A stretch of DNA of 64,000 nucleotides from Pelagimonas sp. (GTDB taxonomy: Bacteria; Pseudomonadota; Alphaproteobacteria; Rhodobacterales; Rhodobacteraceae). This document shows, in pieces, positions 43,440 to 53,052 of this stretch. The stretch spans positions 44,284 to 108,283 of the forward strand of contig JAOARX010000004.1 of the NCBI GenBank assembly GCA_025210345.1. The letters run 5' to 3'. The notes below the pieces were generated by a model. That model did no database searches, was not told where the DNA came from, and saw only the letters and a list, made by a program, of their open reading frames with translations. How positions within the stretch are numbered: the first letter of the stretch is position 1; the number at the start of each line of letters is the position of its first letter. A program made the position numbers and the translations under genes.

Positions 43440-44888
43440 ATGGTGTTAGCGCGGTACGTAGTGTGGGTTGCGCTAGCCCTGTTGGGCACTAGCGCGTGGG
43501 CCGAAGACGTCTGCACCGTCGAACGCAGTTTCGGCGCATTCTTAGAGTCTGTTTCGCGCAGCGATCCGTATCGCCCGCTGACGCAGAGCGAACGCATGGA
43601 AATCCTGTCGAGCTTTCGCAATCTTGACGAGGCCGCGATCAACACCTGGCTGGCGGAGCCTGATCGTTCAACGCTGCGCGGCCCTGTTGCGGGCGTATTG
43701 GACGCCGGGCGTTCGGCGGCGATCTCTGGCAGCGCTGACGCCTTGGTGATCTTGCAAGCACACATACGCCGGTTTGAGGTTGGCATGGCAGGGCTGTGTT
43801 CCGCTCCGGCTGAAACGGTGGGCTCGGGTGGGGAGAAGGCCGAAAAACTGCCCGGGCACGGTGGACCTGTTGAGCAGGCGACGATGACCGAAGAAACGCC
43901 AGAGGTGGCCGAGGATAATCTGGATCTGACATGGTTCTGGCGCGTGCTTGCAGCGAGCGTTGTGCTGGGCGTGGTCGTTCAAATGTTGATGATCGCGATG
44001 AGTTGGTGGAAGGCAAAACTGTTCAGGCGACAGGGATGCCGTGTCCGGGCCGATCTGAAAATCGGGCGCGAGCGCATCGAATCCCATATCATCGTGCTGG
44101 GCCGCAAGGGGAGCCTTGTGGAACCGAGAGATCGCTACGCTTTTGAAAAGCTTGATAGATTGGCAGGTGCGGGTCCGGAAAAACTATTGGTCGCGGGTAA
44201 GGAATTCGCGTGCAAGATCACCCATGTTGACAACCACGGTGCCGGGGTGAAATTCGACACGGAACTTGGGTTGATCGAGCAGCGGGGCCTGCTCAAACTG
44301 TCAGTGATCACACCTTTTTTGATCTTGGGGGATGCGGTTCAGAACGGGAAATATCCTTGGTGGCACAGGGCATTGATGCGCTTGGGAATCCTGCCCGTTC
44401 CGGCAGGCTCGACGCAATTGGGAACCGAAGAAGAAGGCGAAGCGATCCAGCATTCCGTGCAAACAACCGAAGTGCGCATTCGTCACCCCAAACGCCCCAA
44501 TTCAGGGGCGGCGGTGACGTCAGAGGCGGAGGAGATTGACGTTGATGCCGAGACCACCGAAAAGATCCCGCAAGATGATGCAGACAGCGCGGAAGTCATG
44601 AACGACGCCGTGGACAAGGGGAATCCCCCACCTGATGGGGAAGAACCTGATGATGCGAATACCATCGAAACCGATCCTGTGGCCACTGAACCAGAGAGCG
44701 AAGAAAACGACCCGGAGGAAACCGCCGAATTGTCTGAGGCGGCGGCTGTAGCGCGCGCCGTGTTCATGCCACGCAGTTCACGCGCCCGTGTTTCACAGCA
44801 AGCCCCCCTCGGCGATCCGGACGCGCCCCTTGATCGCCAAGAGGTGCCAGATGATCAAGAGCGGCGCGATGCGCCCCCGGCGCAATAG
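43440..44888 (+). CDS. Membrane protein with signal peptide and PilZ-like domain
   Basis: 482 residues. A signal peptide (1-21, ending SAWA) is followed by a small helical periplasmic region (22-115), one membrane helix (165-190), a cytoplasmic PilZ-like beta domain (about 194-285) and a long acidic disordered tail (330-482). In the PilZ-like part, RRQGCR (196-201) and VDNHGAGVKF stand where c-di-GMP-binding PilZ proteins have RxxxR and DxSxxG; both deviate, so nucleotide binding is doubtful. AAGG lies six bases before the ATG. It sits in the opposite direction inside a peptide ABC locus. Confidence 0.65.
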   Translation: MVLARYVVWVALALLGTSAWAEDVCTVERSFGAFLESVSRSDPYRPLTQSERMEILSSFRNLDEAAINTWLAEPDRSTLRGPVAGVLDAGRSAAISGSADALVILQAHIRRFEVGMAGLCSAPAETVGSGGEKAEKLPGHGGPVEQATMTEETPEVAEDNLDLTWFWRVLAASVVLGVVVQMLMIAMSWWKAKLFRRQGCRVRADLKIGRERIESHIIVLGRKGSLVEPRDRYAFEKLDRLAGAGPEKLLVAGKEFACKITHVDNHGAGVKFDTELGLIEQRGLLKLSVITPFLILGDAVQNGKYPWWHRALMRLGILPVPAGSTQLGTEEEGEAIQHSVQTTEVRIRHPKRPNSGAAVTSEAEEIDVDAETTEKIPQDDADSAEVMNDAVDKGNPPPDGEEPDDANTIETDPVATEPESEENDPEETAELSEAAAVARAVFMPRSSRARVSQQAPLGDPDAPLDRQEVPDDQERRDAPPAQ

Positions 44889-44892
44889 CGCG

Positions 44893-46362
44893 TTATTCGC
44901 GCCAACGCACCCCCGTCAAATCAGTGGCTTGGGTGGGCTGATTCAGCCACAAGCCTTCAAGCCGTGCATCCGCCACCGTCGGATAGGCCAGTTGGAACAG
45001 GTAGCCGTTTACATAGTCCTGGCTGATCGTGACCTGCGCCATATTGATCAGCTCTGACCGTTTGGCCGGGTCCGTTGTCGCGGTGAGTTTGCTTAACAGG
45101 TCCTGTACGGCGGGGCTGTCGTATTGAAAATAATAGTCGGGCCGCGCATAGATCCCGATATCAAAGGGTTCGGTATGGCTGACGATTGTCAGGCCATAGT
45201 CCTTGCCGCGAAATACCTCTTCCAGCCATTGAGCCCACTCCAGATTGGTGATCTCGGTCTGGATTCCAACCTCTCGCAGCTGCGCCGCGATGATTTCCCC
45301 ACCGCGACGCGCATATGAGGGCGGTGGCAGCTTTAATGTGGTGGTAAACCCGTCGGGATAGCCCGCCTCGGCCAAGAGATGTCGGGCCAGATCGGGATCA
45401 TACTGTGAGTTTTCGGTCAGATCGACATAGTCAGGATTGTGCGGCGCAAAATGGGTGCCGATGGGCGTGCCCAACCCGAACATTGCCCCCATGATGATGT
45501 CGTCGCGGTTGATCGCATGGGCGATGGCCTGACGGACTTTGATATTATCCAGCGGTGGCATCTTGTTGTTGGTCGACAGGATCGTCTCACCCTCGGTTGA
45601 GCCAACAAGCACCTGAAATCTTGGGTCCGCTTCGAATTGAACAAGGTTCTCGGGCGCGGGATACCCGGCAAAGGCATCAATGTCCTGCGCCATCATTGCC
45701 GCAAAGGCGGCGGTCGGATCGGAGATAAATTTAAACGTTGCTTCGGTCAAAGCGGGGCTGTCCCCCCAATACCCGTCATACTGCACCAGCCTGATGCTAT
45801 CTCCTTGTTTCCATGTATCAAACTTAAACGGGCCGGTGCCAACCGGTGTTTGTTTGATCCCTTCGATGCTTTCCGGCGCGACGATTACGGCATCCCCCCA
45901 CGCCATGTTGAACAGAAAGTTCCCATTGGGTTGGGTCAGCGTGATCTTGACGGTTGTGGGATCCAACGCCTCAACGCTGTCGATCTCGGCGAACAGCGCC
46001 TTTTGCGCGTTCTGACTGTCTTCTGCGCGGGCGCGATCCAGCGAGAACACCACGTCTTCGGCTGTCATGGCCGTTCCGTCATGAAAGGTGACACCGCTGC
46101 GCAGCTTGAACGTATAGGTCAGGCCATCTTGGGAAATGTCCCAGCTTTCCGCCAGGCCGGGCACCACGGCGCCGCTTTCGGTAAATCGGGTGAGACCTTC
46201 GAACAGGTTGGAATACAACACGCTGTCAATCGCGCCTGCGGCGGCCGAGGTCGGATCAAGATGTGGGGGTTCCAATTGGATGGCAATGGTCAGGTCGGTC
46301 TGCTGTGCCAGAGCGGCGCTGCCTGAAATCAGCGCGGCCGCAAGCGAAAGGCGAAGCGTCAT
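44893..46362 (-). CDS. Peptide-type ABC transporter substrate-binding protein
   Basis: 489 residues. A signal peptide (1-19, ending ALAQ) precedes an SBP_bac_5 (DppA/OppA) fold with [37 protein letters not shown] and [20 protein letters not shown] as family landmarks. It captures peptides or similar solutes in the periplasm for the DppBC-like permeases at 41563-43319. The start is ATG 46362 behind AGGGAGA; an upstream in-frame start adds a part with no signal peptide. It is divergent from panB. Confidence 0.93.
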   Translation of the reverse strand: MTLRLSLAAALISGSAALAQQTDLTIAIQLEPPHLDPTSAAAGAIDSVLYSNLFEGLTRFTESGAVVPGLAESWDISQDGLTYTFKLRSGVTFHDGTAMTAEDVVFSLDRARAEDSQNAQKALFAEIDSVEALDPTTVKITLTQPNGNFLFNMAWGDAVIVAPESIEGIKQTPVGTGPFKFDTWKQGDSIRLVQYDGYWGDSPALTEATFKFISDPTAAFAAMMAQDIDAFAGYPAPENLVQFEADPRFQVLVGSTEGETILSTNNKMPPLDNIKVRQAIAHAINRDDIIMGAMFGLGTPIGTHFAPHNPDYVDLTENSQYDPDLARHLLAEAGYPDGFTTTLKLPPPSYARRGGEIIAAQLREVGIQTEITNLEWAQWLEEVFRGKDYGLTIVSHTEPFDIGIYARPDYYFQYDSPAVQDLLSKLTATTDPAKRSELINMAQVTISQDYVNGYLFQLAYPTVADARLEGLWLNQPTQATDLTGVRWRE

Positions 46363-46467
46363 GGTCTGTCTCCCTGTTTGGCTGAACAAAGATTGGCGGT
46401 TTCGCAGCGCCGGATCAAGGGAAGACACAATAAAACGCTGGCTCTGCGGTGCAGCATTTGCTATTTC

Positions 46468-46494
46468 CGCGCAACTTTATTGCGCGCAGGAGGA
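46468..46494 (+). promoter_or_regulatory. Hairpin directly before the panB ribosome-binding site
   Basis: CGCGCAA and TTGCGCG form seven perfect pairs around a CTTTA loop (46468-46486), one base before AGGAGGA (46488-46494) and the panB ATG at 46499. It could influence translation start of panB-panC. Confidence 0.4.
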
Positions 46495-46498
46495 CGCC

Positions 46499-47332
46499 AT
46501 GAGTGCCACCGCAAAGAAGCGGGCCCCGATGCCCGAAGACATTCGCACCCGCAAAGGCGGAGCGCCGCTGGTCAGCTTGACGGCTTACACAACGCCCATG
46601 GCGCAGATGATGGATCCGCATTGTGACTTTGTTCTCGTGGGCGACAGCGTGGGGATGGTTCTGCACGGGCTGCCCAGCACATTGGGTGTGACCATGGAGA
46701 TGATGATCATGCACGGCCAGGCCGTCGCGCGCGGGTTGAACAGCGCGATGATGGTGATCGACATGCCGTTTGGATCTTATGAAGAAAGCCGTGAACAGGC
46801 GTTCCGCAATGCTGCGCGGCTGATGTCTGAAACCGGCGCCGGGGCGGTCAAGCTCGAAGGGGGTGTCGAGATGGCCGAGACCATCCGTTTTCTGGTTGCT
46901 CGCGGCATTCCGGTCATGGCGCATGTAGGTCTGACACCGCAATCGATCAATACACTGGGTGGATATAAGGTGCAGGGGCGTGGGGATGCCGGCGAGGCGC
47001 TCATGAACGACGCCCAGGCGGTGGCCCAGGCGGGCGCCTTTGCGGTCGTTTTGGAAAAAGTTCCGGCCACTCTTGCGGATCGGGTCACGGCCGAAGTGCC
47101 CATTCCCACCATTGGTATAGGCGCAAGCGCGGGCTGTGACGGGCAGATCCTTGTGTTGGACGACATGCTTGGGCTGTTCACCGCATTCAAGGCCAAGTTC
47201 GTAAAAAGATTTGCAAATTTGGGAGAGCAAGCCGAGGTCGCCATCGCCGATTACGCCCGAGAAGTCACCGAGCGCAGTTTTCCCGCCTCTGAGCATGTCT
47301 TTGGCGATGAAACCCCGGGGGCATCTTCATGA
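46499..47332 (+). CDS. panB: 3-methyl-2-oxobutanoate hydroxymethyltransferase
   Basis: 277 residues, (beta/alpha)8 fold. Family blocks are [26 protein letters not shown] (metal-binding Asp), [26 protein letters not shown] and the catalytic Glu in VLEKVPA. It makes ketopantoate from 2-oxoisovalerate in the first committed step of pantothenate synthesis. The start has a perfect AGGAGGA four bases upstream. It overlaps panC by four bases. Confidence 0.96.
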   Translation: MSATAKKRAPMPEDIRTRKGGAPLVSLTAYTTPMAQMMDPHCDFVLVGDSVGMVLHGLPSTLGVTMEMMIMHGQAVARGLNSAMMVIDMPFGSYEESREQAFRNAARLMSETGAGAVKLEGGVEMAETIRFLVARGIPVMAHVGLTPQSINTLGGYKVQGRGDAGEALMNDAQAVAQAGAFAVVLEKVPATLADRVTAEVPIPTIGIGASAGCDGQILVLDDMLGLFTAFKAKFVKRFANLGEQAEVAIADYAREVTERSFPASEHVFGDETPGASS

Positions 47333-48171
47333 TCGCGCCGATCCTTCGTCAAAAAAGCGCACTGCGGGCGGCGGTCAAAGCCTGGAAACAGGCCGGGGAA
47401 ACCGTCGCCGTCGTGCCGACCATGGGCGCGCTGCACCAGGGGCATCTGAGCCTTGTACGCGCGGCGGAAACCCAATGCGACCGGGTGATTGTCACGATCT
47501 TCGTGAACCCCAAGCAGTTTAACAATCCCGAGGATCTTGAGAACTATCCGCGGACCGAAGAAGACGACGCCCAAAAGCTGTCGCATCATCGGGTCGACGC
47601 GATCTATTGCCCGGATCCCGACCAGATCTATCCGGATGGGTTTTGCACCAATATCTCGATCTCGGGTCTGACCGAAGTTCTGTGTGGCGCGCATCGCCCC
47701 GGACATTTCGACGGTGTGGCAACGGTGGTGACCAAGCTGTTCACCCAGACCCTGGCGGACAAGGCGTTTTTTGGTGAGAAGGACTTTCAGCAGTTGCAGG
47801 TGGTCAAACGCCTTGCGGCGGATCTGGACTTGCCGGTTGAGGTGGTTGGCTGCCCGACGATCCGCGAAGAGGATGGTCTGGCCATGTCGTCGCGCAATCT
47901 TTTGCTCTCGGATCGGGCGCGAATCAAGGCGCCCGCCTTGCATGAGGCGCTTGAAGACATGGCTGACGGATTGCGCAATGGTGGCACCGCTGAGGAACTC
48001 GGCGCAATTGCACGCAAAAGACTCATTGCGGCGGGTTTCAATGAAGTCGAATACCTTGATCTGCGTGCCTGTGATGATTTGAGCCTGTTAAACAAGCCAG
48101 ATCGTGACGCGCGGCTGTTGGTGGCGGCTTGGCTGGCTGGGGTCCGATTGATCGACAATATCGGGGTCTGA
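47329..48171 (+). CDS. panC: Pantothenate synthetase
   Basis: 280 residues of the cytidylyltransferase superfamily. Visible are [13 protein letters not shown] (ATP-binding HxGH type), [34 protein letters not shown] and the KMSKS-like MSSRN. It joins pantoate and beta-alanine using ATP. Coupled to panB through ATGA. This is the classic panBC pair. Confidence 0.96.
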   Translation: MIAPILRQKSALRAAVKAWKQAGETVAVVPTMGALHQGHLSLVRAAETQCDRVIVTIFVNPKQFNNPEDLENYPRTEEDDAQKLSHHRVDAIYCPDPDQIYPDGFCTNISISGLTEVLCGAHRPGHFDGVATVVTKLFTQTLADKAFFGEKDFQQLQVVKRLAADLDLPVEVVGCPTIREEDGLAMSSRNLLLSDRARIKAPALHEALEDMADGLRNGGTAEELGAIARKRLIAAGFNEVEYLDLRACDDLSLLNKPDRDARLLVAAWLAGVRLIDNIGV

Positions 48172-48271
48172 CACGGGCGATGACCGAATTTGTGTCAGTC
48201 TTCAGGATCTGTAAAGGGTTCTGCCTCTAAACAATCGGGTACGCCTTTGCTTTGCCGGATTGTGGATTGAG

Positions 48272-48904
48272 ATGCCTAGAAAACACCCAAGTTATCCCTA
48301 TGTCGAAGTCAGCGCCTGCCATGTGACTGACCATGAGATCGAAGAAACGATCCGCGATATGCTGTCTCAGCATCCCGGGGTGACGGTGCGGGATGGCGGC
48401 CCGCTTGACCCCGTGTGCCGCGCGGTCAATGTGGATCTTGAGTATTCCGACATCCCGAACGAAGTGCTGCTTGAGGTGCCTTTGGATCGTGGTCCGGTGA
48501 TCTGGTTGCCACGAAATGCTAAGCCACGTCATGATCGCCTCGCGGCTGCGACGGGAATTGGCCATTGGATTTTGCATATCCCGGAGGACCGCGCAAAGCA
48601 TCCCAACTTTGGCATTCAGGCGCTTTATGAGCCATCCAATCCAGAAGCGCACTCTGAGGCCCGGCGCTTTGCCCTTGCACTGTTGATGCCAGAGGATGTG
48701 TTCGAAAGCCTGTGGTACGAGGGGAAAGCCCATTTGGTCGCGAATACGCTGAATGTCCCAACCGCAAGCGCCTATGAGCGTGCGCGGATGCTTGGAATGG
48801 ACCGGGAATCAGAGTCCGAGGACACCCCCGAAGAGATGGATTTCACCGATCCGCTGGGGATTTTGGCTCCGAAACCAGGAGTGCGTGCAAACTCTTCGCC
48901 ATAA
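48272..48904 (+). CDS. ImmA/IrrE-like protein with degenerate active site
   Basis: 210 residues. The helix that should carry HExGHxxxH reads TGIGHWILH (94-102): the first His and the catalytic Glu are Thr94 and Gly95, while His98, His102 and the downstream Glu129 (in SEARRFALALLMP) remain. The C-terminal LVANTLNVPTASAYERARMLG is the usual helix of the family. It is therefore probably not an active metallopeptidase, perhaps a regulator or adaptor. Start taken at ATG 48272; TTG 48260 is possible. It overlaps the convergent deacylase gene by 62 bases. Confidence 0.7.
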   Translation: MPRKHPSYPYVEVSACHVTDHEIEETIRDMLSQHPGVTVRDGGPLDPVCRAVNVDLEYSDIPNEVLLEVPLDRGPVIWLPRNAKPRHDRLAAATGIGHWILHIPEDRAKHPNFGIQALYEPSNPEAHSEARRFALALLMPEDVFESLWYEGKAHLVANTLNVPTASAYERARMLGMDRESESEDTPEEMDFTDPLGILAPKPGVRANSSP

Positions 48905-50141
48905 CGCAGGCGGATTTGAGCATATCGCTCACGTCGATCCACTCATCTGGCTTATGCGCCAGTTCCAGAACACCCGGTCCATAAGCAATACAGTTCTTCA
49001 AACGGCCGATGCGGTCTATGTGTTTTTGATCATATGATCCCGGCGAGGCGACGAAATCCGGATTCTTTCCAAGGACCTCATGGATGGCGTTCTGCACGGT
49101 GGTGACCACAGGGGCCGCGCGGTCGGTCATCGAAGGGATCACGCGATTGAGTTCGCGCAGTTCATATTCAAATCCCGGGCGCGTCTGACGCAGGTTTTCC
49201 AACAGGTCGCGCACCTCTTGTTCGGTTGCCTCGATCCCCTCTTCGATCAGGAAACGACGGTCAATGACAATCCGGCAACTGTCCGGCACGCAATGGGCGG
49301 GAAGCCCGTCATAGTCTTCCGGTTGTTCAGGCTGGCCCCCATGGATCGAGTTGATGTTCATCGTGGAATGCCGTGCGCCGTCGGGGATCACGGGCATGTC
49401 GGTGCGGCGCGCGGCCATGGCCGGAAAAAGGTCGGTTTCAAAGGCATCCAGCACAGCGCCCATATGGCGGACCGCGCAATCGCCAAGGAAGGGCATGGAC
49501 CCATGGGCGATCTCACCCTTGGTTTCGATTTCGGCCCACCATCCCCCGCGATGTCCCAGGCAAATCCGATCATGGCCCAGGGGTTCGGGGATGATCACGT
49601 GCTGAACGCGTTGCGGGTCAAAGAACCCTTTTTCGGCCAAATAGGCCACGCCACCATATCCGCCGGATTCTTCGTCCGCCGTGCCGCTGATTTCGATGGC
49701 TCCGTGAAAATCCGGGTGCTCTGCGATGAACGCCTCGGCTGCGATGATCGAAGCCGCCAGCCCGCCTTTCATATCGCAGGCCCCGCGCCCATAGATCTTG
49801 TCCCCTTCCAATGCGCCGCCAAAGGGATCTCGGGTCCAGCCTGCGCCGACCTCGACCACGTCGATGTGAGAATTGAAATGAACACAGGGACCGGCGTGTT
49901 TGCCGTCACGTCGGGCGACAATGTTCCAACGGGGATAGCGATCGCTGTCGCCCGGGGCGCCATGGGCGCGTACCAATTGGCAGTCAAACCCTTGGCGTGA
50001 CAGGCGCTGTTCCAGATAGTCGCAAATATCGCGATAGTTTTCACCGGGCGGGTTGAGCGTCGGAATGCGGATCAAGTCCTGAGTGAGCGCGATCAGATCA
50101 TCGCGTAGATCGTGGATACGGTTTGTTAAGGCTTGGCTCAT
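48843..50141 (-). CDS. ArgE/DapE-type deacylase (M20 family)
   Basis: 432 residues. Metal and catalytic motifs are HFNSHIDVV, GRGACDMKGG and DEESGG (catalytic Glu), with the dimerisation domain in between (about 195-320) and a C-terminal His ligand in ELAHKPDEW. The M20 family includes acetylornithine deacetylase and succinyl-diaminopimelate desuccinylase; the exact substrate is not evident. The start is set at the Met of MSQALTN; upstream frame contains a tandem repeat and no ribosome-binding site. Confidence 0.87.
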   Translation of the reverse strand: MSQALTNRIHDLRDDLIALTQDLIRIPTLNPPGENYRDICDYLEQRLSRQGFDCQLVRAHGAPGDSDRYPRWNIVARRDGKHAGPCVHFNSHIDVVEVGAGWTRDPFGGALEGDKIYGRGACDMKGGLAASIIAAEAFIAEHPDFHGAIEISGTADEESGGYGGVAYLAEKGFFDPQRVQHVIIPEPLGHDRICLGHRGGWWAEIETKGEIAHGSMPFLGDCAVRHMGAVLDAFETDLFPAMAARRTDMPVIPDGARHSTMNINSIHGGQPEQPEDYDGLPAHCVPDSCRIVIDRRFLIEEGIEATEQEVRDLLENLRQTRPGFEYELRELNRVIPSMTDRAAPVVTTVQNAIHEVLGKNPDFVASPGSYDQKHIDRIGRLKNCIAYGPGVLELAHKPDEWIDVSDMLKSACVMAKSLHALLVSEPKSPADR

Positions 50142-50157
50142 GCGGGGAGTGTCGACC

Positions 50158-50203
50158 GGAACGGTCGCCCATGCAAGAGCGGAACGGTCGCCTATGCAAG
50201 AGC
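50158..50203. repeat. Tandem duplication of a 23-base unit
   Basis: Two adjacent copies of a 23-base unit beginning GGAACGGTCGCC, differing at one position. They lie just upstream of the deacylase start and may alter its promoter spacing. Confidence 0.7.
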
Positions 50204-50262
50204 GGCACACAGGCCATAGGCCCAGGCCAGGCTGTGGCAGCTATGCGACATAGCGCCTGTTC

Positions 50263-51213
50263 TTAAGGCAGTTTGAGCACCGGCGTGGACCCGACCGGGA
50301 TCGGCCCTAACCAGGTCTGACCGCGCGAGAACGCAAGCGGCAGATCCAGCGTGTCGGGCTTGCCTTGCAGGCCAGCCACCATAGACAACCCAGCCCGAAG
50401 TTGATCGGCAAATCCCTTGGGCAGTTGACCGGCACGCACGGCTTGGTCCAGCAAATCGGACCAGTTCACGGCGCGGATCGTCATGTTGCCACTGGGCTGG
50501 CCACGTGGGTCAATTTCGACCTGTCCGGCCATGTTCAGCTCTAGCCCATTGATCTGATAGCGTGCCAATCGCAGGTCGATGTTCTGCGGCTGGGGGCGAT
50601 CATTGTGAAGCGTCGTCAGGTCAAAAGCGCGATCAAAGCGGACAATCGCCTGAACATCGGATTGACCCGCGGTCTGGGCCTGATCAGAGTGCGCGCTGTT
50701 TTGCGCGGACAATCCGATCTGATAGCTCGCATCCTGCGTCAGTGTTATGCCCGCCAACACACCTGCGAATGCACTGCTGCCTGCCGGGGTCGCAATATTG
50801 ATCACATCGGCTTCAACGTTGGTGCGTAGGATCATCCCTGTGGAATCATGAACCAAACTGGCGCGCAGGTTGTTGCTGGTGATCAGGTGGGTCGTGTCGC
50901 CCAGCGTGAGACTTTGATCATCGGGGAAGGCCAGAATATGGTGGCCGGGCTGGTAGGTCAGGCCGAACACCTGTACAAAGGGCGCCTGCCAACGGTTGCC
51001 ATTGGGGGCGGTCAGGGACGGATCCGAGACGGTCAGATCCAAACGGGACGGAAACCCCCGGACTTTCAGCCCGGCGTGGCTTGCCTGCCAGCCTTTTTCA
51101 TTCAACGTGTCAAACCACGCCTGAGCCTGCTGTCGCGTATTGCGCGCCTCATAGGCCCAGAACACCGACCACCCCATGGCAGCCATGACAATCACGGCAA
51201 TCCAGCGCTTCAT
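50263..51213 (-). CDS. DUF2125 domain-containing protein
   Basis: 316 residues. An N-terminal signal or anchor helix (4-22) is followed by WFDTLNEKGWQASH and GLKVRGFPSRLDLTVSDP, the start of the DUF2125 domain found in alphaproteobacteria. The rest is beta-rich with repeated short strands. Likely a periplasmic or membrane-anchored protein; function unknown. It is divergent from chaC with a 67-base gap. Confidence 0.83.
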   Translation of the reverse strand: MKRWIAVIVMAAMGWSVFWAYEARNTRQQAQAWFDTLNEKGWQASHAGLKVRGFPSRLDLTVSDPSLTAPNGNRWQAPFVQVFGLTYQPGHHILAFPDDQSLTLGDTTHLITSNNLRASLVHDSTGMILRTNVEADVINIATPAGSSAFAGVLAGITLTQDASYQIGLSAQNSAHSDQAQTAGQSDVQAIVRFDRAFDLTTLHNDRPQPQNIDLRLARYQINGLELNMAGQVEIDPRGQPSGNMTIRAVNWSDLLDQAVRAGQLPKGFADQLRAGLSMVAGLQGKPDTLDLPLAFSRGQTWLGPIPVGSTPVLKLP

Positions 51214-51280
51214 GGTTCGTGACCCTTTCCCTCTTGTTCAGGATCGTGTTTACAGCGATCACGAAACGAGGACCAGAACG

Positions 51281-51814
51281 ATGACACTTTGGGTATTTGG
51301 CTACGCCTCGCTGCTTTGGAACCCCGGGTTCGAAGTTGCAGAGGCCTGTCAGGGGCGGTTGGCGGGCTATGCGCGCAGCTTTTGCATGTATTCGATTCAC
51401 CACCGGGGGACAGAAGAAAAGCCCGGTCTTGTTCTTGCTTTGGACGAGGACGCAGGTGCGCATTGCGATGGAATGGCGCTTCGGGCGGCGCCGGGAACCG
51501 AAGAAACAGCGCTGGCCTATCTGCGCGAACGTGAACTGGTGTCCTCGGCCTATCTTGAAAAGACCCTGGCGGTTCAACTGCGCGATGGGCGCGAAGTTCA
51601 GGCGGTATCCTACGTCATCGATCCTGATCACGTACAATACTGCCACCTTCCGCTGGAGGAACAGGCGCAATTGATTGCATCGGCACATGGTGGACGTGGT
51701 CCGAACACCGAATACCTCTATAATACCGCCGCGCATCTGGATGAGCTGGGCGTTCCGGACGCCGACTTGCATTGGTTAACCGCGCGGGTGCGTGCTTTGG
51801 AAGAAAATAAATAA
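51281..51814 (+). CDS. ChaC-type gamma-glutamylcyclotransferase
   Basis: 177 residues. The N-terminal VFGYASLLWNPGF is the substrate-binding loop, and the general-base Glu lies in the region YLRERELVSSAY. The end (NTEYLYNTAAHLDELG) is typical of ChaC, which splits glutathione to 5-oxoproline and Cys-Gly. The start is the Met of MTLWVFGY behind GAGGA; the upstream in-frame extension lies over the divergent gene. Confidence 0.9.
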   Translation: MTLWVFGYASLLWNPGFEVAEACQGRLAGYARSFCMYSIHHRGTEEKPGLVLALDEDAGAHCDGMALRAAPGTEETALAYLRERELVSSAYLEKTLAVQLRDGREVQAVSYVIDPDHVQYCHLPLEEQAQLIASAHGGRGPNTEYLYNTAAHLDELGVPDADLHWLTARVRALEENK

Positions 51815-51846
51815 AATCTTTGCGATTGCGGTGTTAATGCGTAAGC

Positions 51847-53049
51847 ATGAGCCGAGTTAACAACGTGTCAGGTGTCCCCATGGACCAGCCCGACCTCGAG
51901 GCCGAGCCGCATTTTTCCCATCCCGTCCGTCAGGTGATCTTCATGCTGGCGGTCATTGGCGCGTCCGGTGCCGGTGCCTTTTTGGCGCTGCCCCGTGTGC
52001 TGCCGGTGTTCCAATCAAACCCCTATCTGAACGGCGTCATCCTTGCGGTTTTTGTGGTGGGTGTGCTGGCTTGTTTTTGGCAGGTCGGACAGCTGATCAA
52101 TTCGGTGCGCTGGATTGAACGGTTCACCGCTGCAGGGGATCAGGGGGTGCGCACGCGCGCGCCGCAGCTTTTGGCCCCGCTGGCGGCGCTTTTGGGGCGG
52201 CATGACCGGCGGCTCCAGATCACCACCACCTCGACACGCTCTATTTTGGATTCCGTGGCGACGCGGATCGACGAGGCGCGCGAAATCACGCGCTACATTA
52301 CCTCTTTGCTGATTTTTCTGGGTCTTTTGGGCACGTTCTACGGCTTGGCGACCACTGTCCCCGCGCTGGTTGACACGATCCGCAGCCTCGCCCCGCAAGA
52401 AGGCGAAGAAGGGGCGGCCGCGTTTTCGCGACTGATGAGCGGTTTGGAAAGCCAATTGGGCGGCATGGGCGTGGCCTTTGCCTCTTCGCTGTTGGGCTTG
52501 GCGTGTTCGCTGGTTGTGGGCCTGCTGGAACTGTTCGCAGGCCACGGGCAGAACCGGTTTTACCGCGAGTTGGAAGAATGGCTGAGCTCAATTACCAAAC
52601 TCGGCTTTTCCACCGGCGAAGGAGAGGGCCCCGATCTGGGGGCCGCCGGTGTTGTGCTGGATAAAATGGCCGAACAAATGGAGCAGTTGCAGGTCCTGTT
52701 TGCGCATTCAGAGCGGGGGCGCACCGAGGTGGATCAACGATTGGCGCAATTGGCCGACAGTGTCGAACGCATGACAGAACGCATGGAGGCAACCGCGCCG
52801 ACGGCCACGTCGATGGCCCGCATCGCCGAGGGACAAGAGCTGTTGGCCGAGGCGATCCGCGAGAAGGAAGAACACGAAGGGCTGGATGCGGAAAGCCGCA
52901 TGAGGTTGCGCTCAATTGATGTTCAAATGCTTAGGATACTTGAGGAAATTAGCGCAGGTCGGCAAGAGAGCATGGCCGAGCTGCGCACGGATCTGGCTGC
53001 GCTGGGTCGGAAAATGACCCTGCGGGGCACTTCCGGAAACGGGGGCTAG
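51847..53049 (+). CDS. MotA/TolQ/ExbB-type motor subunit
   Basis: 400 residues. Four membrane helices: about 30-50, 60-80, 150-172 and 203-230. The last two, with YGLATTVPALVDTI and GMGVAFASSLLGLACSLVVG, are the proton-channel helices of the MotA/TolQ/ExbB family. A C-terminal cytoplasmic tail of about 160 residues is predicted to be coiled coil (QMEQLQVLFAH, RLAQLADSVERM). It pairs with the MotB-like protein four bases downstream. Function in the cell is unknown; a five-to-two motor is inferred from the family. Confidence 0.8.
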   Translation: MSRVNNVSGVPMDQPDLEAEPHFSHPVRQVIFMLAVIGASGAGAFLALPRVLPVFQSNPYLNGVILAVFVVGVLACFWQVGQLINSVRWIERFTAAGDQGVRTRAPQLLAPLAALLGRHDRRLQITTTSTRSILDSVATRIDEAREITRYITSLLIFLGLLGTFYGLATTVPALVDTIRSLAPQEGEEGAAAFSRLMSGLESQLGGMGVAFASSLLGLACSLVVGLLELFAGHGQNRFYRELEEWLSSITKLGFSTGEGEGPDLGAAGVVLDKMAEQMEQLQVLFAHSERGRTEVDQRLAQLADSVERMTERMEATAPTATSMARIAEGQELLAEAIREKEEHEGLDAESRMRLRSIDVQMLRILEEISAGRQESMAELRTDLAALGRKMTLRGTSGNGG

Positions 53050-53052
53050 GTC

